Positions 1-11,786 of a stretch of DNA of 64,000 nt are shown piece after piece (position 1 is the stretch's first letter; each line of letters begins with the position of its first letter). The notes under the pieces were generated by a model. It saw only the letters and a list, made by a program, of their open reading frames with translations. It did not search any database and was not told the DNA's origin. Made by a program: the position numbers and the translations under genes. Location of the stretch: contig OX359189.1 of assembly GCA_947172415.1 (NCBI GenBank), positions 8,446,501 through 8,510,500 of the forward strand, read 5' to 3'. Source of the DNA: Chondrosia reniformis. Lineage: Eukaryota; Porifera; Demospongiae; Chondrillida; Chondrillidae.

Positions 1-2330
1 TTTAGTCTGTGAGTACACTAAGAGTTTCAGCTTAATGTAACAGCTGTGATATTTGTAAGCTAGGTAAGATATTAGAAATGTAACAAATATTTATTTATAT
101 AGAGTAGCAGGATATGTAGGTGCAAGATTTCAAACCTGTGCATTGTGAGGAATCATCAGAAACTATTTAGAAATAGAAATGCTCTGAATACATATAGTCA
201 CTACAGGGTACACACCTACTTACTATAATAGAATGATTGTTGTTGTTGCTCATTCATTTGGTAATTAATTTTACAGAAATCAATGGTGTCCATTTTCCAT
301 ATATGAGTGTTTTTGCCAACTTGCAAATGGCTTAGGAGCTACATTTGTACCTTAAACTACCTAACTAAGTAAGCAATCCTGGGGAATTGAACTTGCACAA
401 ATGGCTTAATAGGATCTTAAACTACCTTAATCCACGTCTGGGGAATTAAACCCAGGACAACTGGTTTGATCAGCAGTGAGCTACAATTACCAATTGTGTC
501 TCCCTCATATGCTACATAAAAAGTAATTAGTAGTTGTTTCATTTATCAGTACAAGCTGAGAGTCTGAGACCCAGCCCTATTCCAGCACATGGGAGGAGCC
601 ATTTTAATTAAGGGGCAAACATGTACAGTAAATATAGCAATATTAATTTACATTCACACTCACACAAATCTGATGCCACAACAATTGCATATAAACATAC
701 GTAGAACCCCATACGTCAATAAGTTTGATTGCTTTCCTTCTAAATGAATCTTGATTACCAATACATTAAGCATATTATTGAAGAAGTTACAAAAGATACT
801 AAACTGGACCCAAGACTGAATAATAATAATAATAACTATTCACCTTGTGTAATTCCCAATAATCACTTGCATTATAGGAGAAATACCTTTACACGATAGA
901 TTATAATATCTCACTTTGGGAATTTCATAAGTTTTTTTCCTAAGGGTCGTTTTAAATTCTAGCTAATGAAATTGTGATAAATAACCACAAAAAATAAACT
1001 TGACCCATAGCTCTACAAAGTTATGAATAACTGTGCTTGTAGGAGGGGAAGTAGATTGTTGGCTACCAAATAATCATGCGTAACTATACACACACATATA
1101 TGTATAGAAGGAGTACATATTTGTGGGGGAACTTTAATAATACTTACTATCATGTAGTGTCTAGCTATATAGGGTGTAGCATGGAATTTAAAGGAGGTTT
1201 AATTTCCAATTAGAATATTCAATTTTCTAGTGCTAAGCATAACAAGATTCTTAGAGGGGTTTCTGAGGATCCTGGAAACTCCTTCAGGTCTCTTCAGAAC
1301 GTGTATCCATCGAGATATTTCACTCCTAGAGTCACCTGATCCGCAATTTACAAGCTTTATAAACAATCTACCTAATTATCTGGGGAGAAAATGTTCAAGA
1401 ATCTCCTGGATCACTAATAGACTGATTCATCCCAATGCGTTTCTTCTACAGACCATTTGGCGGCGGCCATATTATAATAAATGAATACAATTAGTAATTA
1501 CGAGAAAAAACCCTATTACATAACACAATTTACATTTTAAATGACTCAATGAGATCTAAATTCAATGAATTATTATACATAATTTGTGATTTGAGATGCA
1601 TAACGGTAGATTTATATAACAGAGAGGATGGTGACAGTTCATAATGGACCAAGTACATGCATAATTTGCTAATTAAACTGATAGCCTTTTTTGGCCTTTA
1701 AGACATAATATGATATAAACATTAGGCATATGTGCACAGTGTGGTACGTACAATGTATATAATAAGCTCACTGAAAACTACGTACGTATATACATATACT
1801 AATTAATGATGAAAAAGTCTGCAATGTACTTAAATGTCGATTTAGATCTGTGATCATGACTAGTGAATATAATATATACTGATTAATATGAAAGGTAAAT
1901 CTTCATTTGATCCACTACATAGGAAAAAATATAAAGTTAATACTTTCATTATAATATTTTTGTACCTTCAGATCAATCGACTTTTTCTCCTCACAGTGAG
2001 AACACTTGGCTTGCTTACAAGTCTCACAGGCCTGATGTCCACAGTAATAGACAGCCACTACTGGTCTGCTAGACTTGAAACAATTCTGACACAAGCGAGC
2101 AGTGCAGGATTTGGCACATTTCTTACAAAACATTTTCTTCTCTTTCTTAGGAAGTGGCTAAATGTATATCACGTAGAAAATACATTTTTTATACATACAT
2201 ATATGGACAATAAAGGTAAATACTCCATTCATACAATTGAAATTATTCAAAAAAATTGCAAAAATCCATATCCATATAGAATTTTTATATTTTAAATTTA
2301 CAGAGCTACAAAATTAGTGCTGATACATAC
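1..2330. repeat. Segmental duplication, copy 1
   Basis: This stretch is a direct copy of about 3220-5320, offset by roughly 3.14 kb. Long blocks match in the same order: the tRNA-like repeat near 430-600, the block at 1180-1460, and the second RING exon at 1966-2157. Differences are scattered substitutions and small indels. Both copies carry the same 192-nt exon in the same orientation, so part of a receptor gene was duplicated with its downstream flank. The left edge of the window cuts this copy. Confidence 0.85.
425..615 (-). repeat. Degraded tRNA-derived repeat
   Basis: Read on the minus strand, this holds a decayed tRNA-like head with A-box and B-box resemblance (GGTTTAATTCCCC). A core running from cagtacaagctgagag to about 610 lies beside it. 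The same head and core occur at 3585-3770, as part of the duplicated segment, and at 60890-61110. The head is too mutated to be a working tRNA. Confidence 0.6.
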
Positions 2331-3080
2331 ATACTTATACCTATGACTCAAAAAACAAAAATATTATGTATTATTTCTAATTATACACACCGAGTTTTAA
2401 AGCTATACATTAACAAAGCCATCATGTATGTATGTATAACTTACGTAAGTTATAAAAGTACATATAATTTAGTTATAGCTTCATATATCTTCATACCTCT
2501 ATAATTAAAGGTATGATGCCATTGGGCTTTGCCTGACAATGAGGGCAGATCTCCAGTTTATCAGAGCACTTGGAACAGAACTGGTGTCCACAGGAGAAGA
2601 CACTGTCCTTCGGCTTAGCGGAATTGCATCCTTCACAGAGCATAGACTTATCTTTTTGTGATGCACCTTTTGAACATCTACACAGCTTCATATATATGGT
2701 GTAAAGATTTAATATAACAAGAACAGAAACATACTTGTACATTTATAACATTACCTCTGCATATAGAACATCTTCATTTTTGTGATCAGAGTCTTTCTTT
2801 TTGCTAGTGGCAGTTAGCTCATTAGATGCAATTGGAGTATCTGACCCACCTACTCTTAAACTCTACTATAATCACAAATACAATTGTTTAAAAAGGTTTA
2901 CATTAGCTCTATATACTGCGGTAGTCTCATTATTATTATTCAGGATCCAAACAAGATGTGACTTACTTTCTCAAAGAAGGATCTGCTGTTTCTATTACCT
3001 ACCATTTTATAAAGGGTCATTAAAATGACCGCAATTATTACTAAAGCTATTATTAGACCTGTAACTCCTTCCATATGTTA
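1966..3080 (-). pseudogene. Truncated RING-type receptor copy (TM, tail, RING1, RING2)
   Basis: Exons matching the intracellular half of the receptor at 37.6-40.0 kb lie here in order: TM (about 2959-3075, ending FFEK then GTAAGT), tail (about 2755-2867, ending DVLYAE), RING1 (2497-about 2700) and RING2 (1966-2157). Both RING cores keep all C3HC4 ligands, for example CGHQFCSKC and CGHQACETC. No Ig, FN3 or signal exon lies upstream; the segment at 3.22-5.32 kb is there instead. The tail exon has lost the stretch holding the AYATI motif. The RING1 acceptor AG of the 38.3 kb gene reads AAA here (TTAAATC for TTAAGTC), so normal splicing looks broken. I call it a pseudogene or a donor of RING exons; alternative acceptors could rescue it. 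Confidence 0.7.
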
Positions 3081-3584
3081 TATAATTTTAGGAGCATTAA
3101 CATATATGTACATGATTTGATTTAAACATTATGCATATAAACGTAATACAAGAGGCATTATAATTAATCACACTAACAGTTTTAGCTTTTTTTAATAAAT
3201 AGTAATTAATAAATTAATAAAAAAAACAGTTTTAGCTAAATGTAACATACAGTATATAGCTGTGATATATGTAGGTAAGATATTATAAATCTATCAAATA
3301 TTTATTATATAAAGTAGCAGTGATAAGTGCAAATTCAAATCTGTGCATTGTGAGGAATCATCGGAAACTATTTAGAAATAGAAATGCTCTGAATACATAT
3401 AGTCACTACACAGGTACAGGGTACACACCTAATTACTATAATAGAATGATTGTGTTGTTGCTTAGCTCATTCATTTGGTACAGAAATCAATTGTGTCCAT
3501 TTTCCTTGTATGCATGTGATTGCCAACTTGCAAATGGCTTTAATAAGATCTAATAAGCTACCTAACTTAGTAAGCAATCCACAC

Positions 3585-3770
3585 CTTGGGGAATTGAACA
3601 GGATAACCACCAATGAGCTATAATTACCACAGCAATGTTCGAATCGTATCTCCCTCATACAAAATAATTTCACTAACACTAATTTTGTTTCTTTATCAGT
3701 ACAGGCTGAGAGTCTGAGACCCAGCCCTCTTCCAGCACATGGGAGGGGCCATCTTAATTAAGGGGCCAAC
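3585..3770 (-). repeat. Degraded tRNA-derived repeat, second copy
   Basis: Same head and core as at 425-615, carried in the duplicated segment. The tRNA-like head is more eroded, while the core (cagtacaggctgagag, then gacccagccc, then gaggggccatcttaat) is well kept. Confidence 0.55.
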
Positions 3771-5104
3771 ATGTACTGTAAATATATTAATTTATGCTCA
3801 CACTCCCACAAATCTGATGTGACAACAATTGCATATAAACATATGTAGAACCATACGTCAACAAGTCTAAATGAATCTTGATTACCAATACATTAAACAT
3901 TCTTGAAGAAGTTACAAAGATACTAAACTGGACCCAAGACTGAATAATAATAACTATATTCACCTTGTGTAATTCCCAATAACCTCGTGCATTAAAAAGA
4001 ATACTTTTACATGGTACCTCACTTTGGGAATTCCATTAAGATTTCTTCCTAAGGGTCAATTTTAATTCTGGAATTGAACCACAAAAAATAAACTTAACCC
4101 CATATTTATAAAAAGTCCTGAATAACAGTGTTTGTAGGAGGGGAAGTAGACTAGTAGTTGGCTGTATATATATACCGAATCAGCATGCGTAACTACACAC
4201 ATAGAAGGAGTACCTATTGGTGGAGGAATTTTAATAGATAAAACGTAGTACTATCATGAGATTGGTTATTAGGTAGGTTAAGGGTGTAGCATGGAATTTA
4301 ATAGGAGGTTTAACTTCCAATTAGAATATCCAATTTCTAGTGCTAAGCATAACAAGATTCTTAGAGGGGTTTCTGAGGATCCTGGAAATTCTTTACTTGT
4401 CTCTTCAAAACGTGTATCCATCGAGATCTTTCATTCCCAGAGTCACTTGATCCGTAATTTACAAGCTATATAAACAATCTACCTAATTATCTAGAGAGAA
4501 AATGTTTAAGAATCTCCTGGATCACTAAGAGACTGATTCATCCCAATGCGTTTCTTCTCAGACCACTTGGCGGCGGCCATATTATAATCCATGAATATAA
4601 TAATTATAGAAATTGTGAGAAAACCCCTATTACACCTTATTATGTACATATATAACACAATATGCGTACATTTTAATGCATAGAAATACGACTCAAAGAT
4701 ATCTAAATGATACATACATAATTTGTGATTTGAGATGCATAATGGTAGATTTATATATCAGAGAGGATGGTTACAGTTCATAATGGACCAAATACATGTA
4801 TAATTTGCTGATTAAACAATATAACATAATAACCATCTTTTGACTTGCAAGACATAATATGGTAGAAACATTAGGTATACACGCACAGTGTGGTACCTAC
4901 AATGCAATAAGTTTACTAAAATCTATATATATATACTAATCATGATGAGAAAGTCTGCAATGTACTTAAATGTTGATCTAGATCTGTGATCATGACTAAT
5001 GAATATAATACACACTGTACAATTAATATGAAAGGTAAATCTTCATTTAATCCACTACATAGGAAAAAATATACTTCCTTTATACTTTATAATATTTTTT
5101 GTAC

Positions 5105-5296
5105 CTTCAGATCAATCGACTTTTTCTCCTCACAGTGAGAACACTTGGCTTGCTTACAAGTCTCACAGGCCTGATGTCCACAGTAATAGACAGCCACTAC
5201 TGGTCTGCTTGACTTGAAACAATTCTGACACAAGTGAGCAGTGCAGGATTTGGCACATTTCTTGCAAAAAATTTTCTTCTCTTTCTTAGGAAGTGG
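5105..5296 (-). pseudogene. Orphan RING2 exon
   Basis: A 192-nt open exon with acceptor TAG before CCACTTCCT and donor AAG/GTACAA, the same length and phase as the exons at 1966-2157 and 37622-37813. It encodes CKKC, then CQNC, CGHQACETC and CSHC, a complete C3HC4 finger. No partner exons are near in this orientation, so it is an exon fragment left by duplication. The intact frame suggests a recent copy or continued exchange with the other copies. Confidence 0.7.
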
Positions 5297-5534
5297 CTAA
5301 ATGTACATGTATATATATAGCCACAAAATGTATAATGTAACTGTATTCATGCAATTTTTTCAATAAATTGCTAAAATTAAAAATGTATGTCTATTGTTTA
5401 CTATGCATAAATATGCTGTAAATTGAAATGTATAGAGCCACACATATCCATGGCTATATAAAAAACAAAATATATACTTATATATTATTTTTAATTATTA
5501 CGTACATGCAGTCACATTAACAAAGCCATTATTA

Positions 5535-5700
5535 CTAAAGCTATTATTAGAGCTGATCTCATTGGCGGCATTGTGGGAGGAGTGGCAGTTCTAATAATAG
5601 CTTTAGTAATAATTGTGGTCATTTTAATGATCCTCTATAAAATGGTAGGTAATAGAAGCTACCTTTTCCTGTTTATGCTCCAACATGCATGGCTGCTTCC
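5535..5700 (+). pseudogene. Inverted transmembrane exon fragment
   Basis: On the plus strand this reads DLIGGIVGGVAVLI, a hydrophobic run, then YKMVGNRS, clearly the TM exon of the receptors at 2.96-3.08 and 38.65-38.83 kb, but in the opposite orientation. A 21-bp inverted repeat (attactaaagctattattag at the left, its complement about 60 nt on) folds back inside the exon. The exon therefore took part in a local inversion or foldback event. Confidence 0.7.
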
Positions 5701-6570
5701 TATTTAATCAAACAATAAAATGGCTTCTCTAATTGACAAAGTCATATGTACATCTGCAATGTTCCCAAATCGGCTCATTAAATTGAAAGATGATGCAACT
5801 GTCCACAACTGATGACAAGGCAAATGATTATAATCAATTTTACTAAATATAATGTTTCAATTCCTATTATATATATAATACATATATAAACACCCACATA
5901 TATAATATGTATACAGGTGGTTCACAATTATCATATGCATATGTTTACTATACGTATATACGTATATACATAAATGGATTCGTTGAAATTAATATTAATA
6001 TTAATATTAATATACATTAATTAAAATACAACTCTCATTATTAAGTATTCAAGACATAAAAAAAGATTTACTAATTTCCTAATACATTATAAAATAACAA
6101 GGTTCAAACCTTCACCTTTCAATATATATGAATTTCAAAATTATGTCAATATAGGGGAATGCCAAAAATAATGATAGGTTTAGTAACAGTTTCAATCACT
6201 TTTTTCTTTATGTGTGTCAAATAAACTCAACATACACACTGCGAACAAGACTCAATTTATCTGTTAACATCGTACTGAATATAGCTGGAAATTTTGACGT
6301 CTACATCAGTTATTCATCATAGAAAGTACACACTAGTATATTCCCTCATGTTTCAGTATGTCATGTTTCAAAGTCATCAACCATTCTTGCAAAATAACAA
6401 AATTAATCTAATTAGGGACATGAGCAATCATCCAGTCATATTGGGGGTTGTTTTTTGTGCGTTCATCTTTGTAGGCCATAGTGAAACTTTGCTATTAATT
6501 GGTGTATTGATAATTGTGTCCAATGTACACTGGATGCTTTCAAAAATTAAAAATGAAATGTTTGCTATCT
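5700..6570. other. Intergenic, no gene seen
   Basis: AT-rich spacer with TATA-like and TTAATA runs. Open frames here show no domain, splice pattern or codon signal that I trust. Confidence 0.5.
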
Positions 6571-6589
6571 CTTGAACATAAATAGAAAA

Positions 6590-6680
6590 AGAAGAAAATC
6601 TTTGCCGAAAAGAAAGGTCTGTATGTACAAGACTTCGAACCCTTCTAGTGCAGACATGATTTTCGGCAAAGATTTTCTTT
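6590..6680. repeat. 20-bp inverted repeat with about 47-nt loop
   Basis: aagaaaatctttgccgaaaa (about 6592-6611) is repeated in inverse complement at about 6659-6678, immediately before the T-rich minisatellite. The perfect arms could form a strong hairpin and look like ends of a small foldback element. Confidence 0.8.
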
Positions 6681-7050
6681 TTGTATATATATATGTACTT
6701 TCTTTATTTTCCTTTTTTTTCTTTTTCGTTTTGTATATGTACTTTCTTTATTTTCCTTTTTTTTCTTTTTCGTTTTGTATATGTACTTTCTTTATTTTCC
6801 TTTTTTTTCTTTTTCGTTTTGTATATGTACTTTCTTTATTTTCCTTTTTTTTCTTTTTCGTTTTGTATATGTACTTTCTTTATTTTCCTTTTTTTTTCTT
6901 TTTCGTTTTGTATATGTACTTTCTTTCTTTTCCTTTTTCTTCTTTTTCGTTTTGTATAAGTATTTCTGCATTTTCCTTTTTTTCTTCATTTTCCCTTTTC
7001 CTTTTTCGTTTTGTATATATGTACTTTCTTCATTTTCCCTTTTTTACATG
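6680..7050. repeat. T-rich minisatellite, unit about 45 bp
   Basis: About eight tandem copies of a pyrimidine-rich unit. Each copy contains cgttttgtatatgtactttc followed by T/C runs. The first copies are nearly identical, and the last two at the right edge diverge in length. The phenylalanine-rich open frames over it are repeat artefacts. Confidence 0.9.
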
Positions 7051-7289
7051 TCTGTGCTTGTTATGCAATAATTTACGAGAGTATACTGAATGCTTACATA
7101 GATGCATGCATGCGCTGGGTTATATTTTTATGTATATATACCTTCCTTATTATACCAATCTCATTATCATCATTATAGGAATTGTAATTGTATAACCAAT
7201 CCACAATGATCATTTCTGTTTGACTTTTGAAATATTCATGTACGCGTACATGGTTTTAAATTTAATAAAATCAGTTCATAAACAAGTTC

Positions 7290-8120
7290 TTCATGCTGTT
7301 TCTTGTATTACTGGAACGGTGCTGCTGTACTTCTTTTTGCATCACTTTACTAAGTGTGAAGTGATCCCAGGGCACACCACGTGGAGGTAGAAGTACTTCG
7401 TGCCCCAAAAGGCCTCCGGTTTCTCAACTCTGTTTGACACTTCCACTACTTGCGTCGTAAGAGAAGCTGCTCGGGAACGGTCCGGCGTACCTGACCGACC
7501 TGTGACCAGTTACTAGTCCTGCTCTGCCTCACGCTACGGACAGAACAAGCCCGACCCTGGCGGACCACAAACTCCCACCAATGAGAATCATCATGTGCAC
7601 ACAACGCAGCTTGGGAGCACTGTACACAGACTTTAGCTCATTGGGATCGGCCAGGCGCTTTAGAGTAGGGACCCATCAGTTCACTGAACTGCAAGAAAAG
7701 AATTGAAAATATATAATATAAAATACAAAGAAATACTGCTTTGAATACAAATTAAATGCAAATTCCTTCCAAACCAACCTGAAGCTGCAGCCTACAACAG
7801 GGGTTCCTGACCGACTACGTAGTGGCACTGGACCACACCAACCTCCAGGTACGGGTCGTATAGCAAGAATCCCGCAAGTGCCAATTTAACCACACAAGCA
7901 GGATTAATAGTGAGATACATCTCCAGGCACTAACCCATGATAGAGAGACCACCCCACTATACGAACACCGATGACCCTTCGGATAGGCATGTACCATTGC
8001 TCGTACTCCAAGAATGGTTTTCGCATCGATCCACACTAAAGTAGACCTCCAGAGTTGATAGCCCGGAGGCCAAAGACTGAAAATTTCCTTGCCTATTTAT
8101 TAAAAATTGTCGGCGGGAAA
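7290..8120. other. Unassigned higher-GC block
   Basis: GC content is visibly higher than in the surroundings. Possible splice signals occur on the minus strand (TTTTCTTGCAG near 7690) and on the plus strand (CAACAG near 7800 and CTCCAG/GTACGG near 7846, enclosing FLTDYVVALDHTNLQ). No frame stays open over the block and no family is recognised. It may be exons of an unknown gene, a non-coding RNA, or an old element. Confidence 0.3.
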
Positions 8121-8186
8121 CATCGTAAACTTGGCGGAAAATCGTGGAAGCAAAATTTTGTTTATTGTTTTCGATGTCATGTTCGA

Positions 8187-8282
8187 GAACAATAGACAAC
8201 ATGTAGTACATGCCCCGAGAACAATAGACAACATGTAGTACATGCCCCGAGAACAATAGACAACATGTAGTACATGCCCCGA
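8187..8282. repeat. Three perfect 32-bp tandem repeats
   Basis: Three identical head-to-tail copies of a 32-bp unit beginning gaacaatagacaacatgtag. There is no spacer variation, so this is a short minisatellite. Open frames on the minus strand through it are not genes. Confidence 0.9.
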
Positions 8283-8299
8283 CCTATTCAGCAAGTTAT

Positions 8300-11200
8300 T
8301 ATTTCTATTGAGTTCAAAACTCGAAAACATGCATACATGGCTATCAGCGAAGCTATATCTTATAACAATTGCAAAGACCCCATGAATGGAAGTGCGTACA
8401 CAAACAATTAATATTTCAATAAACCTCCATTGTTCAGCAGAAATCATTAATTTTGAGCATAGCTCATGCGACTCATTGCGAGCGCATACATTGTCATGCG
8501 GCATGTTGCATGCACAACACAGGACATTGAGAATCAGATGTATTTGTAGCAATTAATATTTCAATTGTTCAGCTGAAATCATACAAATAATTAAAATAAT
8601 TAAAACATTATACAAGCTCTTGCGAGCACATGAATTGACATACAATACAAATGTCATAATGTCATGCATTTCGAGAATCAAGGGTACAGATATATGATGA
8701 TCTATTTCCTAAACAGAATCACAGGTTTCTTAATTATGATAAAGGTATTATTTAACGAAGAAAGTCTTTGAGTGATTGCTTCGTGATTTATATCGTAGCT
8801 AAATCCTTGTACTATTGCTCAATCAATTTTGTGAATTCAAAATGGCTGTTGCAACGTGCTGAAGCGCTTAATTATTTGAGGAACTTTGGCGTTGTACATG
8901 CCCTAAACTTCACTGATTGGTAGGTCATCTTAGGGAATCAGACAAATTATAGCCTCTTTAAATGATTTCTTTTAAGTTACATGATTAACATATTAATCAG
9001 CATCTTTACCGCATCCGGAAGAATACTAACTTGTGAGACTGCTCAAAATGTAATTTATCACTGTAGGTACAATTTATGCAAACCAACATTTGATTGCACA
9101 CGTATATGGCTTACTGTGCAGCCTTGACTTTATTAGCTCTATTTGCAGAAGAATGGTCATGGGAATCAAATGTCAGTTACCTAGCAACATGTTCAATTAA
9201 GAGCAGAAGAAAGACTGAGTGGTAGGAGATAATTGAAGTTATTGACTAAACCCATATCGGGTGGAAAAGATAGTGAATGAAAGTATTGGATCAAGGGAGA
9301 CATTTGCATGGAATCAGCAGTGAGTATAGCAAGTGTAAGGACCTGGGTTACATTTGTCCAATGGGACCACCAGATTTAGCATCTCTACCAGTCCCTAGTA
9401 ACTAGTAACTCCTAGCTACCATAGTTCAGTTGGGGGAGGTGTGTAATACATGCTTACTAGGTTCTCTGTATCCTATAGATCAGTTTGTCTATTTGGCTAA
9501 GTAACTGTACAATCCCTATTGAGCAAGTTTATTGACATTAGATAGTAAAATTTCTTGTTTCAGTACCAATCCAGATATGTACTCTTTTTGAGTATCCATG
9601 GTAACTAGATAGAGGAATGTACTTCAAAAACATTAAATTTGTCCAACTGGGATGCCTGATTTAAGGTCCATTCCAGTTCCTAGTAGCTATGGCTAGACTC
9701 AATGGGGGAGTGGTTACAGCGTACATCTTGTTTAGTTCTCTACCTATACCAATATTATTTCCAATTTTATATAGAAAAGTCACCATAGCAACCAGGTACA
9801 GTTCCCTGGCAACCATTCAAATGGAATACAGTAAACAATTGTGTTCAAGTTGTTGTTCAATTGTTCAAGTGGCTCTCACTTGTAGAACAAACTTTACACA
9901 TGTAAGTCAAGTGGTATCTTGACCTAGTCAGCTGATCCTGATTGAGACCAGGCAGTTTCTCCAAAGTCATTTTAATGGATGTACATGAAGAAACAAACAT
10001 TATTTTTTACAGTATGTAAAGGTGATGTAATGTGTGTACAGTACTTCATGTCCTTTTAACAGGACCTATCTGTAACTACTGTACTAGTATAAGCTTTGTA
10101 GATTATAATTATCATTGAAACTTTTCTGTCCACCTTCTTCTTTGTAACAGCACTTGACAGTGGTTGATGCAATAACATGTTTTTGAAAGATTTGTGTCTG
10201 AGCATGCACTATTTGAATAATAATTTCTTTGGAGTTACAATGTATTCTTGCTAAATAGTTAATTTTATATTCCCTCAAGTTCTCTATACTGCATGGGAAG
10301 ATAAATATAGCAACCTTAACTTACTGCACAATACATTATACACCTTTATTTGAGTAGTTGAGTATTTAATAGTTGATATACTGGTAAACCCTTTCAGTAA
10401 TAATGAACTATTTTAGCATTTGGAAAAAAGGAAAAATATTCACTCCTTCAACCATTTAACTGCACAGCTCAAACTAATCACTATTTGGCTTGATTTAGTA
10501 TTGTTGCTGTTTACATTTTGAGTTCAACCTATTACGTATATACCTATGTACCTATCTATGTTACTATCACTATATATATACTTCTTAACTAGTATGTTGA
10601 GAGATATAGGGCTAATGTTGGTATAGTTTATTCCAGATAAATCATAATCAGTAATGTATATATTCCAAAAATAGACTAACCATGTACCGCACCTATATAT
10701 ATATAGCTGAAGTAGTAAGCAGAAGTGTAAGGTTACTGTAATTTTAATTTTCAATATAATATTATATGCAACTTAATTTTCTGTATATGCACGTGTACGT
10801 ATATGCAACTGTTTCATTTTTCATTATGCGTTCTTGATAAGTATTGTCATATGTCATATAAGTGCATATGCTAAACAACCAGCACAATCATCTAATACAA
10901 CAAAATTGAAGTGTATATACAGTATGCTTAAATTTCAGTATATATATAAGCTATAGCTAGACTTATCACATGATCATTGTTTCTTTGGCAGATGTACGTA
11001 GCTATGTATAGTCACTAGTGAACATTGCCACTTGTACTTTTAACATCATTTTTGTATGCACGTTTTTATTATACATACTTTTGTGAAGACTACAGTGTAC
11101 AGAGGTCTGATCATACAGCTACACCACAAACATAAGCTTTTTGACCAAATCTTAATTTTACAGCAGCATTAAGCAAAATTGATAATACACATGCATATGT

Positions 11201-11300
11201 AATATAAAAGAATGTATGTATGCACATAGTATCAGTATAAAGTTTAGGTATATATTCCTCCAAGTTGTGTAAGATTTTATAAGTTTCAAAATATATTCTT
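8300..11300. other. Intergenic, no gene recognised
   Basis: No domain-bearing open frame on either strand. The blocks at about 9340-9430 and 9620-9710 are diverged copies of each other (tttgtccaa...ccagtNcctagta), an old tandem duplication. The rest is AT-rich sequence with many gtacgtac-type runs. Confidence 0.45.
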
Positions 11301-11786
11301 GACGGAGGCAATATAAAACAGCCACCAAAACAGATTACTGGTAGTTATCCTACAAAGAGATAATCCAGAATATTCAAAAATATATAGATATGCAGCATAA
11401 TATGAGAACAGCCAATAGATCTAAAGCTACACTAACCAATGAGGTTTACTGTCATAGAAGTCACAGCAAGTAGAATAATCTATATAATGAAATACACAAG
11501 AATAATTCTATATTAATTTTATTTACTACAATGTAGGTACGTAGTCTGAAATCAGTATCCCATCAGTGTTCTATTGAATGTCTAGAACCTACATAATGCT
11601 ATTGCAGGACACATGTTATTAAGGTATGAGAAATTCTCTAGCTACAGACAATTAATCTAGATCTCTGTGATCAAACAAAACATATTTTGAACACCCTAAA
11701 ATATCCGATTTAAGAAGTAAATGATGCATTTTATGGATTAATATATGAAAAATGTACTTGTTACCAGTTAGTATATTACTCCTTAC

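Larger units (their letters stand above)
3220..5320. repeat. Segmental duplication, copy 2
   Basis: Second copy of the segment at 1-2330. It ends just past a RING2 exon (5105-5296). In the first copy the RING1 exon follows about 340 nt further on; here no RING1 is found, and a TM exon lies in the opposite orientation at about 5.55 kb. The duplication was therefore followed by rearrangement at its right edge. Confidence 0.85.

Noticed and set aside
6572..7195. Long Phe-rich plus-strand open frame and Lys-rich minus-strand frame
   Set aside because: Both are produced by the T/C-rich 45-bp minisatellite and shift frame with each repeat unit.
8100..8552. Minus-strand frame of 150 codons
   Set aside because: It crosses the three 32-bp tandem repeats and has repeated peptide only because of them; no domain or splice support.
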